Positions 50,318 to 58,914 of a DNA stretch of 64,000 nt are shown here, in pieces. A model generated the notes under the pieces. The model was not told the origin of the DNA. It saw only the letters and a program-made list of their open reading frames with translations, and made no database searches. Both the position numbers and the translations under genes were made by a program. The first letter of the stretch is position 1. Each line of letters begins with the position of its first letter. This DNA comes from Nakamurella sp040546275 (GTDB lineage: Bacteria > Actinomycetota > Actinomycetes > Mycobacteriales > Nakamurellaceae): assembly GCF_040546275.1 (NCBI RefSeq), contig NZ_JBEPNO010000015.1, forward strand, positions 75,755-139,754. Reading direction: 5' to 3'.

Positions 50318-52804
50318 GTGAAGATCGCAATCGTCGCGCCCAGTCCCGTCCCCTTCGATCCCGGTGGGGCCGAGGCCGTCTGGACCGGCCTCTACCGCGA
50401 GTTGGCCGACCGGTCCCCGCACGACGTCGAACTGGTCAAGATCCCGGTGCGGGAGCGCACGCTCCCAGAGGTCATGTCGGCCTACGAAGCGTTCACCCAC
50501 CTCGATCTCGATCACTTCGACCTGGTGATCAGCGGCAAGTACCCGGGCTGGATGGTGTCGCACCCGCAGCACGTCCTCTACCTGCTCCATCCGCTCCGCG
50601 GCCTCTACGACAGCTACGGCGCCTTCCACCTGCCGCTCGTCGACACGTCACCGGAGCCGGCGGTGCACCGGCTGGTCGCCGCGGCGGCGGCGCTGCGGTC
50701 CCCCGGCGAGCTGCCCGGGTTCTTCGACGCCTGGCGTTCCAGCCTCGCCGAGCTCGGCCCCGATCACCCGTCCCTCGGCCACCCGAGCCCGGTCGGGCGC
50801 CTGCTCATCAGGGCGATGGACGCGATGGCGATGCGGCCCGGGGCCATCTCCCGCCACTTCGCCATCTCCCGGACCGTCGCCGACCGTCCCGACTACTTCC
50901 CTCCGGGTGTCCACGCCCAGGTCCTCTATCCCCCGTCGGACCTGCAGGGTCTGCGCGAGGCACCCGGTGAGTTCTTCTTCACGGCGAGCCGGCACGACGC
51001 GCCGAAACGTCTCGACCTGGTGATCCGCGCGATGGAGCACTACACCGGAACCCGTCAGCTGCTGATCGGCGGGCGCGGCCCGGAATCCGCCCGGCTGGAG
51101 GCACTCGCCGCCGGCGATCCGCGCATCCGCTTCGTCGGCCGGCTGTCGCCCGAGGACCTCGTCGACCACTACGCACGAGCCATCGGAGTGCCGTTCATCC
51201 CGTTCGACGAGGACCTCGGTCTGGTCACCATCGAGGCGATGACCGCCGGCAAACCCGTGCTCACCAGCTATGACGCCGGTGGGCCGACCGAGTTCGTGAT
51301 CAACGGCCGGAACGGGTTCATCGTCGATCCGACGCCGCAGGCCCTCGGCAAGGGGCTCCACCTGCTCGAAGAACTCGGCATGGCGCCGGCCACCGCTGCG
51401 GCGGCCCACCGTGCCGTTCGGGACATCAGCTGGACGAACGTCGCGACCGATCTGGTCGGGGCACGGACCCGCCGGGACCTGCGCTCGGCCCCGGCGACGC
51501 GCAGCGGTCGTCCCCGTCTGGTGGTCACGTCGACGTTCCCCGTCTGGCCGCCGCGCGGGGGTGGACAGCTGCGGATGTACCACCTGTACGGCGCGCTCTC
51601 GAAGCGATTCGACATCGACCTGCTCTGTCTGGCAACCCCTTTCACCCCGACTTCGGTCAAGGAGGTGATGCCGGGGATGACGGAGTACGTCGTCGCGCGG
51701 TCCGAGGACCACCACGCGCAGGAGCTGGTCCTCTCCTCCGGCGTGGCCATGCCGGTGACCGACATGGTCGCCGGCCGGTTGGTCCCGCGCACGCCGGAAT
51801 ACATGATGCTGCTGGAGCAGTCGCTGAAGGGTGCGAGCGGCGTCCTGCTGGCCGACCCCTTCCTCAACCCGGCCGTCGAACTCCTCCGGACCGACCTGCC
51901 GGTGATCTACGACGCGTTCAACTGCGAGTACGTCCTCAAGTCCCAGATGCTGCCGCTCAACGCCGCCGGGGACGCGATGCGGGCCGAGGTGCTGGAGGTC
52001 GAGGGCAACGCCTGCCGCGACGCCGACCTGATCATGACGGTCTCCGACCAGGACCGGCAGAGCCTGCGGGATCTCTACGGCACCGACGAGAACAAATTCC
52101 TGCTGGTGCCCAACGGCGCCGACCTGAACGCCGTCGACTTCACCCCGATGAACGAGCGCCGGCACAACCGCGAGCGCTGGCTGGCCAGTCTGCAGCGCAA
52201 CGGCCGTGGCCGTGGCATCAAGGCGCTGGCCACGTTCGTCGGCTCCTGGCACCCCCCCAACAACGCCGCCGGCCGCGCCATCGTGGAGATGGCCCCCCGG
52301 CTCCCCGAGGTGGCGTTCCTGCTGATGGGCGGCCACTGCCAGACGCTGGAGAACCTCACCCTGCCGCCCAACGTGTTCCTGCTGGGCATCGTCTCGGACG
52401 CCGTCAAGCAGACGGTGCTGCGCAGCGCCGATCTGGCCCTGGCGCCGCTGACCTCGGGGTCGGGGACCAACCTGAAGGTGGTCGAGTACCTCGCGGCCGG
52501 CATCCCGCTGGTCAGCACCCCGGTGGGGATGCGCGGACTCAACTTCGACCCCGGTCTGGTCCGGGTGGCCGACCTCGCCGACTTCCCCGCGGCCATCCGC
52601 ACCGAGCTGCAGGCGGCCGATACGGCGCCCGCCCGCACGGCGCGGGCCAGGACCCTGGTCGAGGCGAGCTACGGCTGGCAGGCGCTGGGCGAGGTGGCAA
52701 CGGCGGCGATCGAGAAGGCCCTCGATCTTGCGCCACGAACCGCCGGTGTCGGCGGGTCACGTCGTCCCCGCAGGGGCGGGCAACCGCTAGCATCTTCCAG
52801 GTGA
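50318..52804 (+). CDS. tandem two-domain family 4 glycosyltransferase
   Basis: 828 residues from a GTG. Residues 1-390 form one GT4 module (IAIVAPSPVPFDPGGAEAVW; FDEDLGLVTIEAMTAGKP) and about 400-805 a second (LVVTSTFPVWPPRGGGQLRM; LTSGSGTNLKVVEYLAAGIPLV). Two active sites in one chain is how O8/O9a polymerases such as WbdA make repeating units, so a polymerase is possible. In an operon with 49099 and 52801. Confidence 0.87.
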   Translation: MKIAIVAPSPVPFDPGGAEAVWTGLYRELADRSPHDVELVKIPVRERTLPEVMSAYEAFTHLDLDHFDLVISGKYPGWMVSHPQHVLYLLHPLRGLYDSYGAFHLPLVDTSPEPAVHRLVAAAAALRSPGELPGFFDAWRSSLAELGPDHPSLGHPSPVGRLLIRAMDAMAMRPGAISRHFAISRTVADRPDYFPPGVHAQVLYPPSDLQGLREAPGEFFFTASRHDAPKRLDLVIRAMEHYTGTRQLLIGGRGPESARLEALAAGDPRIRFVGRLSPEDLVDHYARAIGVPFIPFDEDLGLVTIEAMTAGKPVLTSYDAGGPTEFVINGRNGFIVDPTPQALGKGLHLLEELGMAPATAAAAHRAVRDISWTNVATDLVGARTRRDLRSAPATRSGRPRLVVTSTFPVWPPRGGGQLRMYHLYGALSKRFDIDLLCLATPFTPTSVKEVMPGMTEYVVARSEDHHAQELVLSSGVAMPVTDMVAGRLVPRTPEYMMLLEQSLKGASGVLLADPFLNPAVELLRTDLPVIYDAFNCEYVLKSQMLPLNAAGDAMRAEVLEVEGNACRDADLIMTVSDQDRQSLRDLYGTDENKFLLVPNGADLNAVDFTPMNERRHNRERWLASLQRNGRGRGIKALATFVGSWHPPNNAAGRAIVEMAPRLPEVAFLLMGGHCQTLENLTLPPNVFLLGIVSDAVKQTVLRSADLALAPLTSGSGTNLKVVEYLAAGIPLVSTPVGMRGLNFDPGLVRVADLADFPAAIRTELQAADTAPARTARARTLVEASYGWQALGEVATAAIEKALDLAPRTAGVGGSRRPRRGGQPLASSR

Positions 52805-53808
52805 GCATCAGTCAGGAATCAACCTTCGTCTTCGATCCCGCGATCCATCCGCGACGCCTGAACCTGGGCTGCGGATTCGATCTTCGCGACGGATTTCTGA
52901 ACGTCGATTTCCAGGATTTCCACGGTCCGGATCTGGTCGGTGACGTCCGCGATCTGGCCATGCTGCCGAGCGACACCTTCGACGAGATCATCGCCATCGA
53001 TGTGCTCGAGCACCTGCCGCGCAGCGACACCGCCGCTGCCCTGACGGAGTGGGCAAGGCTGCTGCGCCCCGGCGGCACCCTCGAGCTGCAGATGCCCGAC
53101 GTCGTCGCCTGCGGACGCTTCTTCGTCACGCACGACAACGAAGCGGACCACAAGCAGATGCTCGGCCAGCTGTTCGGCACCCAGGGCTACACCGGCGACT
53201 TCCACCTGGCCGGTTTCTCCGACATCATCCTGGCGAAAGCCCTGCGCGGAGCGGGTTTCCACCGGACCGTCATCGGTACCAGGGACGGCTGGATGCTCAC
53301 CTCGCTGAGCGAGTTCGGGGATCTGGACGACGTCGACGAGCTCGATCCGGTGACCGTCGGCTGGCTGGCCGGCTTCTGGGATCCCGAGTTCTCGGACTCG
53401 GGTAGCTGGCGTTGGTGCGACCTCCGGGCCGAACTGATGGTCATCAACCACCTCGACCACCCGGTGACGGTCGAGGTCGCCAGCGCCATCGGACGTTCCC
53501 CCGGTAGCGCCGCCACCGTGACGGTCACCTGCTCGACGCCCGGCATCGCCTTCATGGACCGCGTCAGAGTGCAGGCCGACGCCGACGCCTGGTGGAGCCG
53601 GACCCTCGAGATCGCGCCTGGGCCAACCAGACTGGTGTTCGCCACCATCTCCGCGCCGCTGGACGTGGCCGATTCCCGGACGCTCGGCTTCCGGCTCGCC
53701 GACCCCACGATCACCGTGGTGGATCCCGTGAAGAGCACCGCTGACGACGAATCGACTCCGGCTACCGACGAAGCAGCCGACAGCACCGTCGAACACGCCG
53801 CGCACTGA
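52801..53808 (+). CDS. SAM methyltransferase with C-terminal beta domain
   Basis: 335 residues; GTG overlaps the previous stop as GTGA. Residues 15-165 are a class I methyltransferase (RRLNLGCGFDLRDGFLNVDF and AIDVLEHLPRSDTAAALTEW), and about 195-310 is a beta-rich domain of unknown role, followed by an acidic tail. It could methylate a sugar in the exported polymer. Confidence 0.83.
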   Translation: MSISQESTFVFDPAIHPRRLNLGCGFDLRDGFLNVDFQDFHGPDLVGDVRDLAMLPSDTFDEIIAIDVLEHLPRSDTAAALTEWARLLRPGGTLELQMPDVVACGRFFVTHDNEADHKQMLGQLFGTQGYTGDFHLAGFSDIILAKALRGAGFHRTVIGTRDGWMLTSLSEFGDLDDVDELDPVTVGWLAGFWDPEFSDSGSWRWCDLRAELMVINHLDHPVTVEVASAIGRSPGSAATVTVTCSTPGIAFMDRVRVQADADAWWSRTLEIAPGPTRLVFATISAPLDVADSRTLGFRLADPTITVVDPVKSTADDESTPATDEAADSTVEHAAH

Positions 53809-53873
53809 CGGCGTCTCGAGTCTGACACCACCGCACCGGCGCGCGCCGGGCAGGTAGGCGGCTGCCCGCGCGG

Positions 53874-56093
53874 TCAGGAACTCGGGTGGATGACCGTGAA
53901 GAACGGCGTGTCGACGCGGGTGAACCCGTTGCCGGAGAACATCTTCTTCCCGGCCGCCTCGGCCGTGGCCCGGGCGGTGCCGGTCGGGGGCCAGTTGCCG
54001 GCCTGGGCACTCAGGTCGAAGTTGATCAGGACGACGACGTCGAGTTGATCGGCCGCGAACAGCGCCCGCATCCGCTGTTCCACCCCCTGGTCGCCGAGTT
54101 TCCCGTGCGACAGGATGACCTCGCGCGCGGTCTTGGGCATCTTCGCCAGCGCGATCCCGAGCGCCTTGTCGCCGCCGACGTTGTAGCAGCGGAGAGCGGT
54201 TGCGGCGCAGAGGAAGTTGGCCATGTAGTCGTTGCTGCCGGGGCTGACATCGGCCGGGCCGTAGAGGATCGCGCGCTCACCGGGCTTCACCAGCCCGGCC
54301 AGCGGATCGGTCACCAGGGTCTCGACGGCGCGGGCGTCACCGAGGTAGTTCTGCTGGTTCTCCAGGGTGAATGGGATGTTCCCGACCGACTCGACGACGA
54401 TCAGGACGGCGAGAACCGCTGGGACCCAACGCGTCCGCCAGCTCCTGGTGCGGCTAACCCACCAGCTCAACGCCAGGATCGCCAGCACCACCGCGCCGAA
54501 CCGGGCCCCAAGTTCCCAGCGCCAGACGGCGCGCATGTCGGAGATCCCCGGAATGTGCTGGTACACCCAGCTCCAGGGGCTGGCGATGGTGGCTGCGGAC
54601 GCCGGCATCGAGTACGTCACCTGCGCGCTCGGCGAGATGATGCGGAAGTCCTCGATCCGGATCGACGGACCGAGCGCCAGTAGGAACGCGGCCACGCCGG
54701 CGAGACCGGCCACCACCCTGACACCGGCTCCGACCCGGTTGCCCGCGTTGCGGCGCCCTCCGACGATGAGACCCATCACGGCCAGGCCGAGCAGCAGCAC
54801 GCCCAGATAGACGTCATTCAGGTTGTGGCCGTCGTTGTAGGCCTGCAGCGGGCCGATGTTGTGGTGCAAACCGGTCAGCTCCGCCCACCACACCAGGGTG
54901 GACGGCACGACCAGGGCGTAGAGGTCCACTCCGGCGCCGCGGAAGTAGTCCAGCGGTTCGGTCGAGAAACCGCTGGTGTCGACCGAGCGCGAGTAGACCA
55001 GATAGGCGAAGACGAAGGACGACAGCACCGCCACCGCGGCGATCACCACGATCCGGATCTGGCGCAGCCGAAGGTTTCTGAGAGCGAAGACCAGCCAGAG
55101 GGCGAGGACACCGGTGGTGGCGATGAAGAACGAGTAGGGATCCATCATCAGCCCGACGGTGCGGACCGCGAGCAGTGCCGCCCACCGCAGGACCAGGCTC
55201 CGGTTGCGGGAGAGGAAGTTACCCGATCCGGTGATGCCCGGCGCGGCAAGGCGCGCCCGGGCCGTCAACGCCTCGGCGAGACGGACGTCGACGAGGAGGT
55301 AGGCGGGGACGAGCACGAAACCGAGCTGGAGGGCTCCGTAGCCGCCCTGGTTGGAGGCGATCGGGGCCAGCAGGTAGGCGAGCACGCCGGCCCAGGCCAG
55401 CCAGCCGACGCTGGTCACCCGAGCGAAAAGCCTTCTGGCGCCCCAGAAACCGACCAGCAGGCAGAGCATCCACGTCAGGCGGGTGCCGTTGACCGGGTCG
55501 ACGCCCAGCCACTGGAGAAATCCGGAGACCCAGAGCACGGGCTGGCCGAAGGGCGCCCGGTAGCTCGTCGGATAGCCGATGGACGGGCAGGAGAACAGGT
55601 TCTCCGGGAAGTTGTGGGCGACGCAGGTGGCGACGCCGCTGCCGCTGTAGAAGTCGATGGGATCCGGCAGATATCCCGGCAGGACGCCGTAGGCGACCAG
55701 GACCAGCAGGAAGGACAGGCCGACGGCGACGACGCCGGCCACCGCCGCGAACCGCTGCGGGTTCGGCAGCGACCACGTGTCGCGCACCCATCGGAGCGGA
55801 GTGCGGATGGTCGGGGCGGCTGACGCGGACTCGGATGCCCCTGTCGTCGGAGAAGTCGGCGTGGTCGGTGTCTGCGGATCCTCGTTCGTCAGCACGGCCG
55901 TGCGGCCGGCGGCATGACGCCCACCCTGCGACGCTCCCTCGCCCGACGCTGCAGCTCCCTCGCCCGACGCTGCAGCTCCGTCGCGCGACGCTGCAGCTAC
56001 TTCGCCGGATGCTGCAGCGACTTCGCCGGATGCTGCAGCGACTTCGCCGGACGCTGCGCCGGCCTCGCGGGGCGACCCGGAATCCCCGCTCAT
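53874..56093 (-). CDS. second large polytopic membrane protein, GT-C-like
   Basis: 739 residues from the ATG at 56093; upstream ATG codons exist at 56135 and 56243, but the chosen start leads into the repeat region. Residues 5-55 are (A/S)ASGE repeats, then about eleven to thirteen transmembrane helices (first: FAAVAGVVAVGLSFLLVLVA), and the C-terminal 150 residues are soluble (YNVGGDKALGIALAKMP). The external loop DFYSGSGVATCVAHNFPENL corresponds to the SGD loop of the 41746 protein. A role in outer-face glycosylation is inferred. Confidence 0.65.
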   Translation of the reverse strand: MSGDSGSPREAGAASGEVAAASGEVAAASGEVAAASRDGAAASGEGAAASGEGASQGGRHAAGRTAVLTNEDPQTPTTPTSPTTGASESASAAPTIRTPLRWVRDTWSLPNPQRFAAVAGVVAVGLSFLLVLVAYGVLPGYLPDPIDFYSGSGVATCVAHNFPENLFSCPSIGYPTSYRAPFGQPVLWVSGFLQWLGVDPVNGTRLTWMLCLLVGFWGARRLFARVTSVGWLAWAGVLAYLLAPIASNQGGYGALQLGFVLVPAYLLVDVRLAEALTARARLAAPGITGSGNFLSRNRSLVLRWAALLAVRTVGLMMDPYSFFIATTGVLALWLVFALRNLRLRQIRIVVIAAVAVLSSFVFAYLVYSRSVDTSGFSTEPLDYFRGAGVDLYALVVPSTLVWWAELTGLHHNIGPLQAYNDGHNLNDVYLGVLLLGLAVMGLIVGGRRNAGNRVGAGVRVVAGLAGVAAFLLALGPSIRIEDFRIISPSAQVTYSMPASAATIASPWSWVYQHIPGISDMRAVWRWELGARFGAVVLAILALSWWVSRTRSWRTRWVPAVLAVLIVVESVGNIPFTLENQQNYLGDARAVETLVTDPLAGLVKPGERAILYGPADVSPGSNDYMANFLCAATALRCYNVGGDKALGIALAKMPKTAREVILSHGKLGDQGVEQRMRALFAADQLDVVVLINFDLSAQAGNWPPTGTARATAEAAGKKMFSGNGFTRVDTPFFTVIHPSS
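55930..56058 (-). repeat. 21-bp tandem repeat at the start of the membrane protein
   Basis: Six degenerate copies of GACGCTGCAGCTCCCTCGCCC on the plus strand, encoding AASGE(V/G)A units in frame on the minus strand. Confidence 0.85.
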
Positions 56094-56200
56094 CCTCCAC
56101 ACTCCCGACTCTCGCGCATCGCTCCACTCTCTCATTGGCAGCGCCTGGTTCTGGAATCCACGGCGCCCGGCGACCGACGGACCTACGGTGCCCGGGCCGC

Positions 56201-56206
56201 TACGAT
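56201..56206 (+). promoter_or_regulatory. -10 box of a leaderless FkbM gene
   Basis: TACGAT ends 6 bases before the GTG start at 56213, so transcription probably starts at or near the start codon. No matching -35 seen; treat as a weak call. Confidence 0.4.
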
Positions 56207-56212
56207 GCCCGG

Positions 56213-57322
56213 GTGACTGATGGCGCCTTCGTTTCCTATGCACAGAACGGCGAGGACGTCGTGCTGCATCGGGCGCTCCGGACCATCGAACGCGGCCGGT
56301 ACATCGACGTCGGCGCCAACGATCCCTGCATCGACTCGGTCTCCATGGCCTTCTACCGGAGCGGTTGGCGAGGGATCACCGTGGAACCGGTGAGCCAGTA
56401 CGCCGAACGGCAACGCATCGAACGGCCGGAGGACATCCTCGTCGAGGCGGTCGTCACGCAGACGTCGGGCGAGATCGCCAGGTTGCTCGAGGTGCCGGGA
56501 ACGGGACTGTCGTCACTGGACGAATCCATCGGGGAGCAGCACCGCCGCAGCGGGTACCAGGTGCGCGAGGTAGACGTGCCGACCCGACGGCTCGACGACA
56601 TCCTGGACGCGGCCGGCTGGCAGGACCGCGACGACATCCATTTCCTGTCGGTCGATGTGGAGGGTACGGAAGCGGCTGTGCTGGCCAGCCTCGACCTGCG
56701 GCGCTGGCGGCCGTGGATCATCCTGGCCGAGGCCACCCGGCCGAATTCCTCGGAGCCGACCCACCAGAGCTTCGAGCCGCTGCTGCTGGCGGCCGGCTAC
56801 CGCTTCTCGCTGTTCGACGGGCTGTCCCGCTACTACATCGCCGAAGAGCGCTGGGATCAGTTGCACGAGCACCTGTCGACGCCGGCCAGCGCCCTTGACA
56901 ACTTCGTCCGGCTCGAGCGCGTGCTCCAGGACCAGGAGATCAGCGAGCTGCAGGCCGAGCTCAAGGCGGCCAGGTCCGAGTGCACCGCCATGTTGTTGGA
57001 ACGCAACTCCATCCGTGACCTGCTCACCGACGTGACGGCCACCCTGCAGACCATCTGTACCCAGGCGAGCGCGCAGGCCGAACTGGCCGCCGTCCGCGAG
57101 AAGAAGGCCCTGGCCAGCGCTCTCGCCTGGCGAACGAGGGCCGTCGGGGCGTGGGCGGACAGCACCGGCGCGTCCGCGACGAGCGCCGAGGAGGTCCAGT
57201 CGCTGCGCAAGCGGGCGGACGATCTCGACGACGAGATGACGGCGATGAAGAGCACGCTGTCCTGGCGGATCACCGGGCCGCTGCGGGCCGTCCGCCTGAT
57301 CGGGAAAATGGTCAACAAGTGA
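56213..57322 (+). CDS. FkbM-family methyltransferase with coiled-coil tail
   Basis: 369 residues from the GTG at 56213. FkbM signatures: FVSYAQNGEDVVLHRAL, GRYIDVGANDPCIDSVSMAF, GWRGITVEPVSQYAERQ and the catalytic-type DDIHFLSVDVEGTEAAVL. Residues 220-290 are a coiled coil (LERVLQDQEISELQAELKAA) and a second short one near 330; the C-terminal SWRITGPLRAVRLIG resembles the membrane-facing tails of polysaccharide enzymes. Probably methylates a sugar hydroxyl, for example at the polymer end. Confidence 0.87.
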   Translation: MTDGAFVSYAQNGEDVVLHRALRTIERGRYIDVGANDPCIDSVSMAFYRSGWRGITVEPVSQYAERQRIERPEDILVEAVVTQTSGEIARLLEVPGTGLSSLDESIGEQHRRSGYQVREVDVPTRRLDDILDAAGWQDRDDIHFLSVDVEGTEAAVLASLDLRRWRPWIILAEATRPNSSEPTHQSFEPLLLAAGYRFSLFDGLSRYYIAEERWDQLHEHLSTPASALDNFVRLERVLQDQEISELQAELKAARSECTAMLLERNSIRDLLTDVTATLQTICTQASAQAELAAVREKKALASALAWRTRAVGAWADSTGASATSAEEVQSLRKRADDLDDEMTAMKSTLSWRITGPLRAVRLIGKMVNK

Positions 57323-58914
57323 GCCCGGTTCCGGTGTCGGCTGCAGGGTCCTCTGTTTCCTCGACCGCCCCGGTTCCCCTGTCGCCGGCGGCCTCCACCC
57401 GCCTCGCGCTCGCCTCCCGGCTGCGGTCGGTGGCCGCACTGATCATCGCGCCCGCCGCGGTGCCCGCTCCGGATCCGGACCCGGCCGCCGATGCCGCCGC
57501 CGTCCTCGACGCCGTCGTCACCGCGCTGGTGGCCGATCCGGCGGCAGACTCGGTCTGGCTGCTGCTGACCGCACTGTCCGCCACCTTCCCGACGCGCGAC
57601 GAGGTGCAGGAGGCGCGACGTCGGCTGGAGCTGGACGAGCCGCTGCAGGCCGCCCTCGATCTGCTGGACGCCGGTCTCGAGCGGGCCCAGCTGGTCGGTG
57701 ATCCGCTGGCCGAACTGGACGTCGTGATCGGTGGGGTGGTCGTCGACGTCGATCACACCGCACGGTTCAACCTGCACACCGGCATCCAGCGGGTGGCCCG
57801 AAACCTGATGCCGCACTGGATGAACCACCCCGGCCTGGTGGCCGCGGCCTGGACCGCCCGTGGTGGCGGGCTGCGCCGGCTGACCGAACGGGAGACCGAG
57901 CGGGTCTTCGACTGGACCGCGCGCGGCGGCGCCGGCGAGGGGCAGCAGCCCGGGATCTCGCGGACCGCCGGCGAGCCGCTCCCCCGGCTCGTCGTGCCGT
58001 GGCGCAGCGTCGTGGTGATGGTCGAGGTGCCGCCCGCGATGGTCAGCGATCGGGTCGCCGCCCTCGGCGACCACTCCGGCAACCGGGTGGTCGGCATCGG
58101 GTACGACGCGATCCCGGTGGTGTCGGCCGACATGGTGCCGCCCGTCGAGTCGGCCAAGTTCGTCCGCTATCTGACGGCGGTGAAGTTCGCCCGCCGGATC
58201 GCCGGCATCTCGGCCGCGGCCACCGCCGAGCTCGGCGGGTTCGTCTCCATGCTGCCGACCCAGGGCCTCACCGGCCCGGTCGTCACCGAGGTCTCGCTGC
58301 CCGCGCCGGCGATGCCGGACCGGCCGGTGAGTGCTGCTCCCGCGTCCGGGACCGGTGGCCCCCTGGTGCTGGTCGTCGGGTCCCACGAGCCGCGGAAGAA
58401 CCACCTGGCCGTCCTGCACGCCGCCGAGATCCTGTGGCGCGAGGGCCGTGCGTTCACCCTGCGGTTCATCGGCGGAAGCGGTTGGGGTGACGAGTTCCCG
58501 CGCCGGGCAAATGATCTGGCCGAGACCGGCCGCCCGGTCGAGATCCTCAAAGCCGTCGACGACACCGTCCTGGAGCAATCCTTCAGCGACGCGGCGTTCA
58601 CCCTCTTCCCGTCACTGCACGAGGGATACGGACTGCCCGTCGTGGAGTCGCTGGCGCACGGCACGCCCGCGATCAGCTCCGACTTCGGGTCGACCGCGGA
58701 GATCGCGCTCGACGGCGGAGTGCTGACGATCGACCCGCGTGACGACCACGCCCTCACCGACGCCATGCGCGTGCTGCTGACCGACCCCGCTGTGCTCGCC
58801 ACGCTGCGGGAGCAGATCACCCGGCGCACTGGACGCACCTGGGCGCGGTACGCCACCGAGCTCTGGACCACCCTGGTCACCCCGGAACTGGAGGACCTCG
58901 ATGCCCGCCGTTGA
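57319..58914 (+). CDS. family 4 glycosyltransferase with N-terminal extension, copy 1
   Basis: 531 residues; GTG overlaps the previous stop. Residues 1-130 are an Ala/Asp-rich extension, 130-340 the acceptor half with VDVDHTARFNLHTGIQRVARN, and 340-525 the donor half with SHEPRKNHLAVLHAAEILWR, FPSLHEGYGLPVVESLAHG (E/E pair). It is paralogous to the next gene. The DxxHTxxxxxxTGIQRV motif occurs in both. Confidence 0.88.
   Translation: MSPVPVSAAGSSVSSTAPVPLSPAASTRLALASRLRSVAALIIAPAAVPAPDPDPAADAAAVLDAVVTALVADPAADSVWLLLTALSATFPTRDEVQEARRRLELDEPLQAALDLLDAGLERAQLVGDPLAELDVVIGGVVVDVDHTARFNLHTGIQRVARNLMPHWMNHPGLVAAAWTARGGGLRRLTERETERVFDWTARGGAGEGQQPGISRTAGEPLPRLVVPWRSVVVMVEVPPAMVSDRVAALGDHSGNRVVGIGYDAIPVVSADMVPPVESAKFVRYLTAVKFARRIAGISAAATAELGGFVSMLPTQGLTGPVVTEVSLPAPAMPDRPVSAAPASGTGGPLVLVVGSHEPRKNHLAVLHAAEILWREGRAFTLRFIGGSGWGDEFPRRANDLAETGRPVEILKAVDDTVLEQSFSDAAFTLFPSLHEGYGLPVVESLAHGTPAISSDFGSTAEIALDGGVLTIDPRDDHALTDAMRVLLTDPAVLATLREQITRRTGRTWARYATELWTTLVTPELEDLDARR

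Noticed and set aside
50648..52336. Long minus-strand frame over the double GT4 gene
   Set aside because: Antisense shadow with no domain and biased composition.
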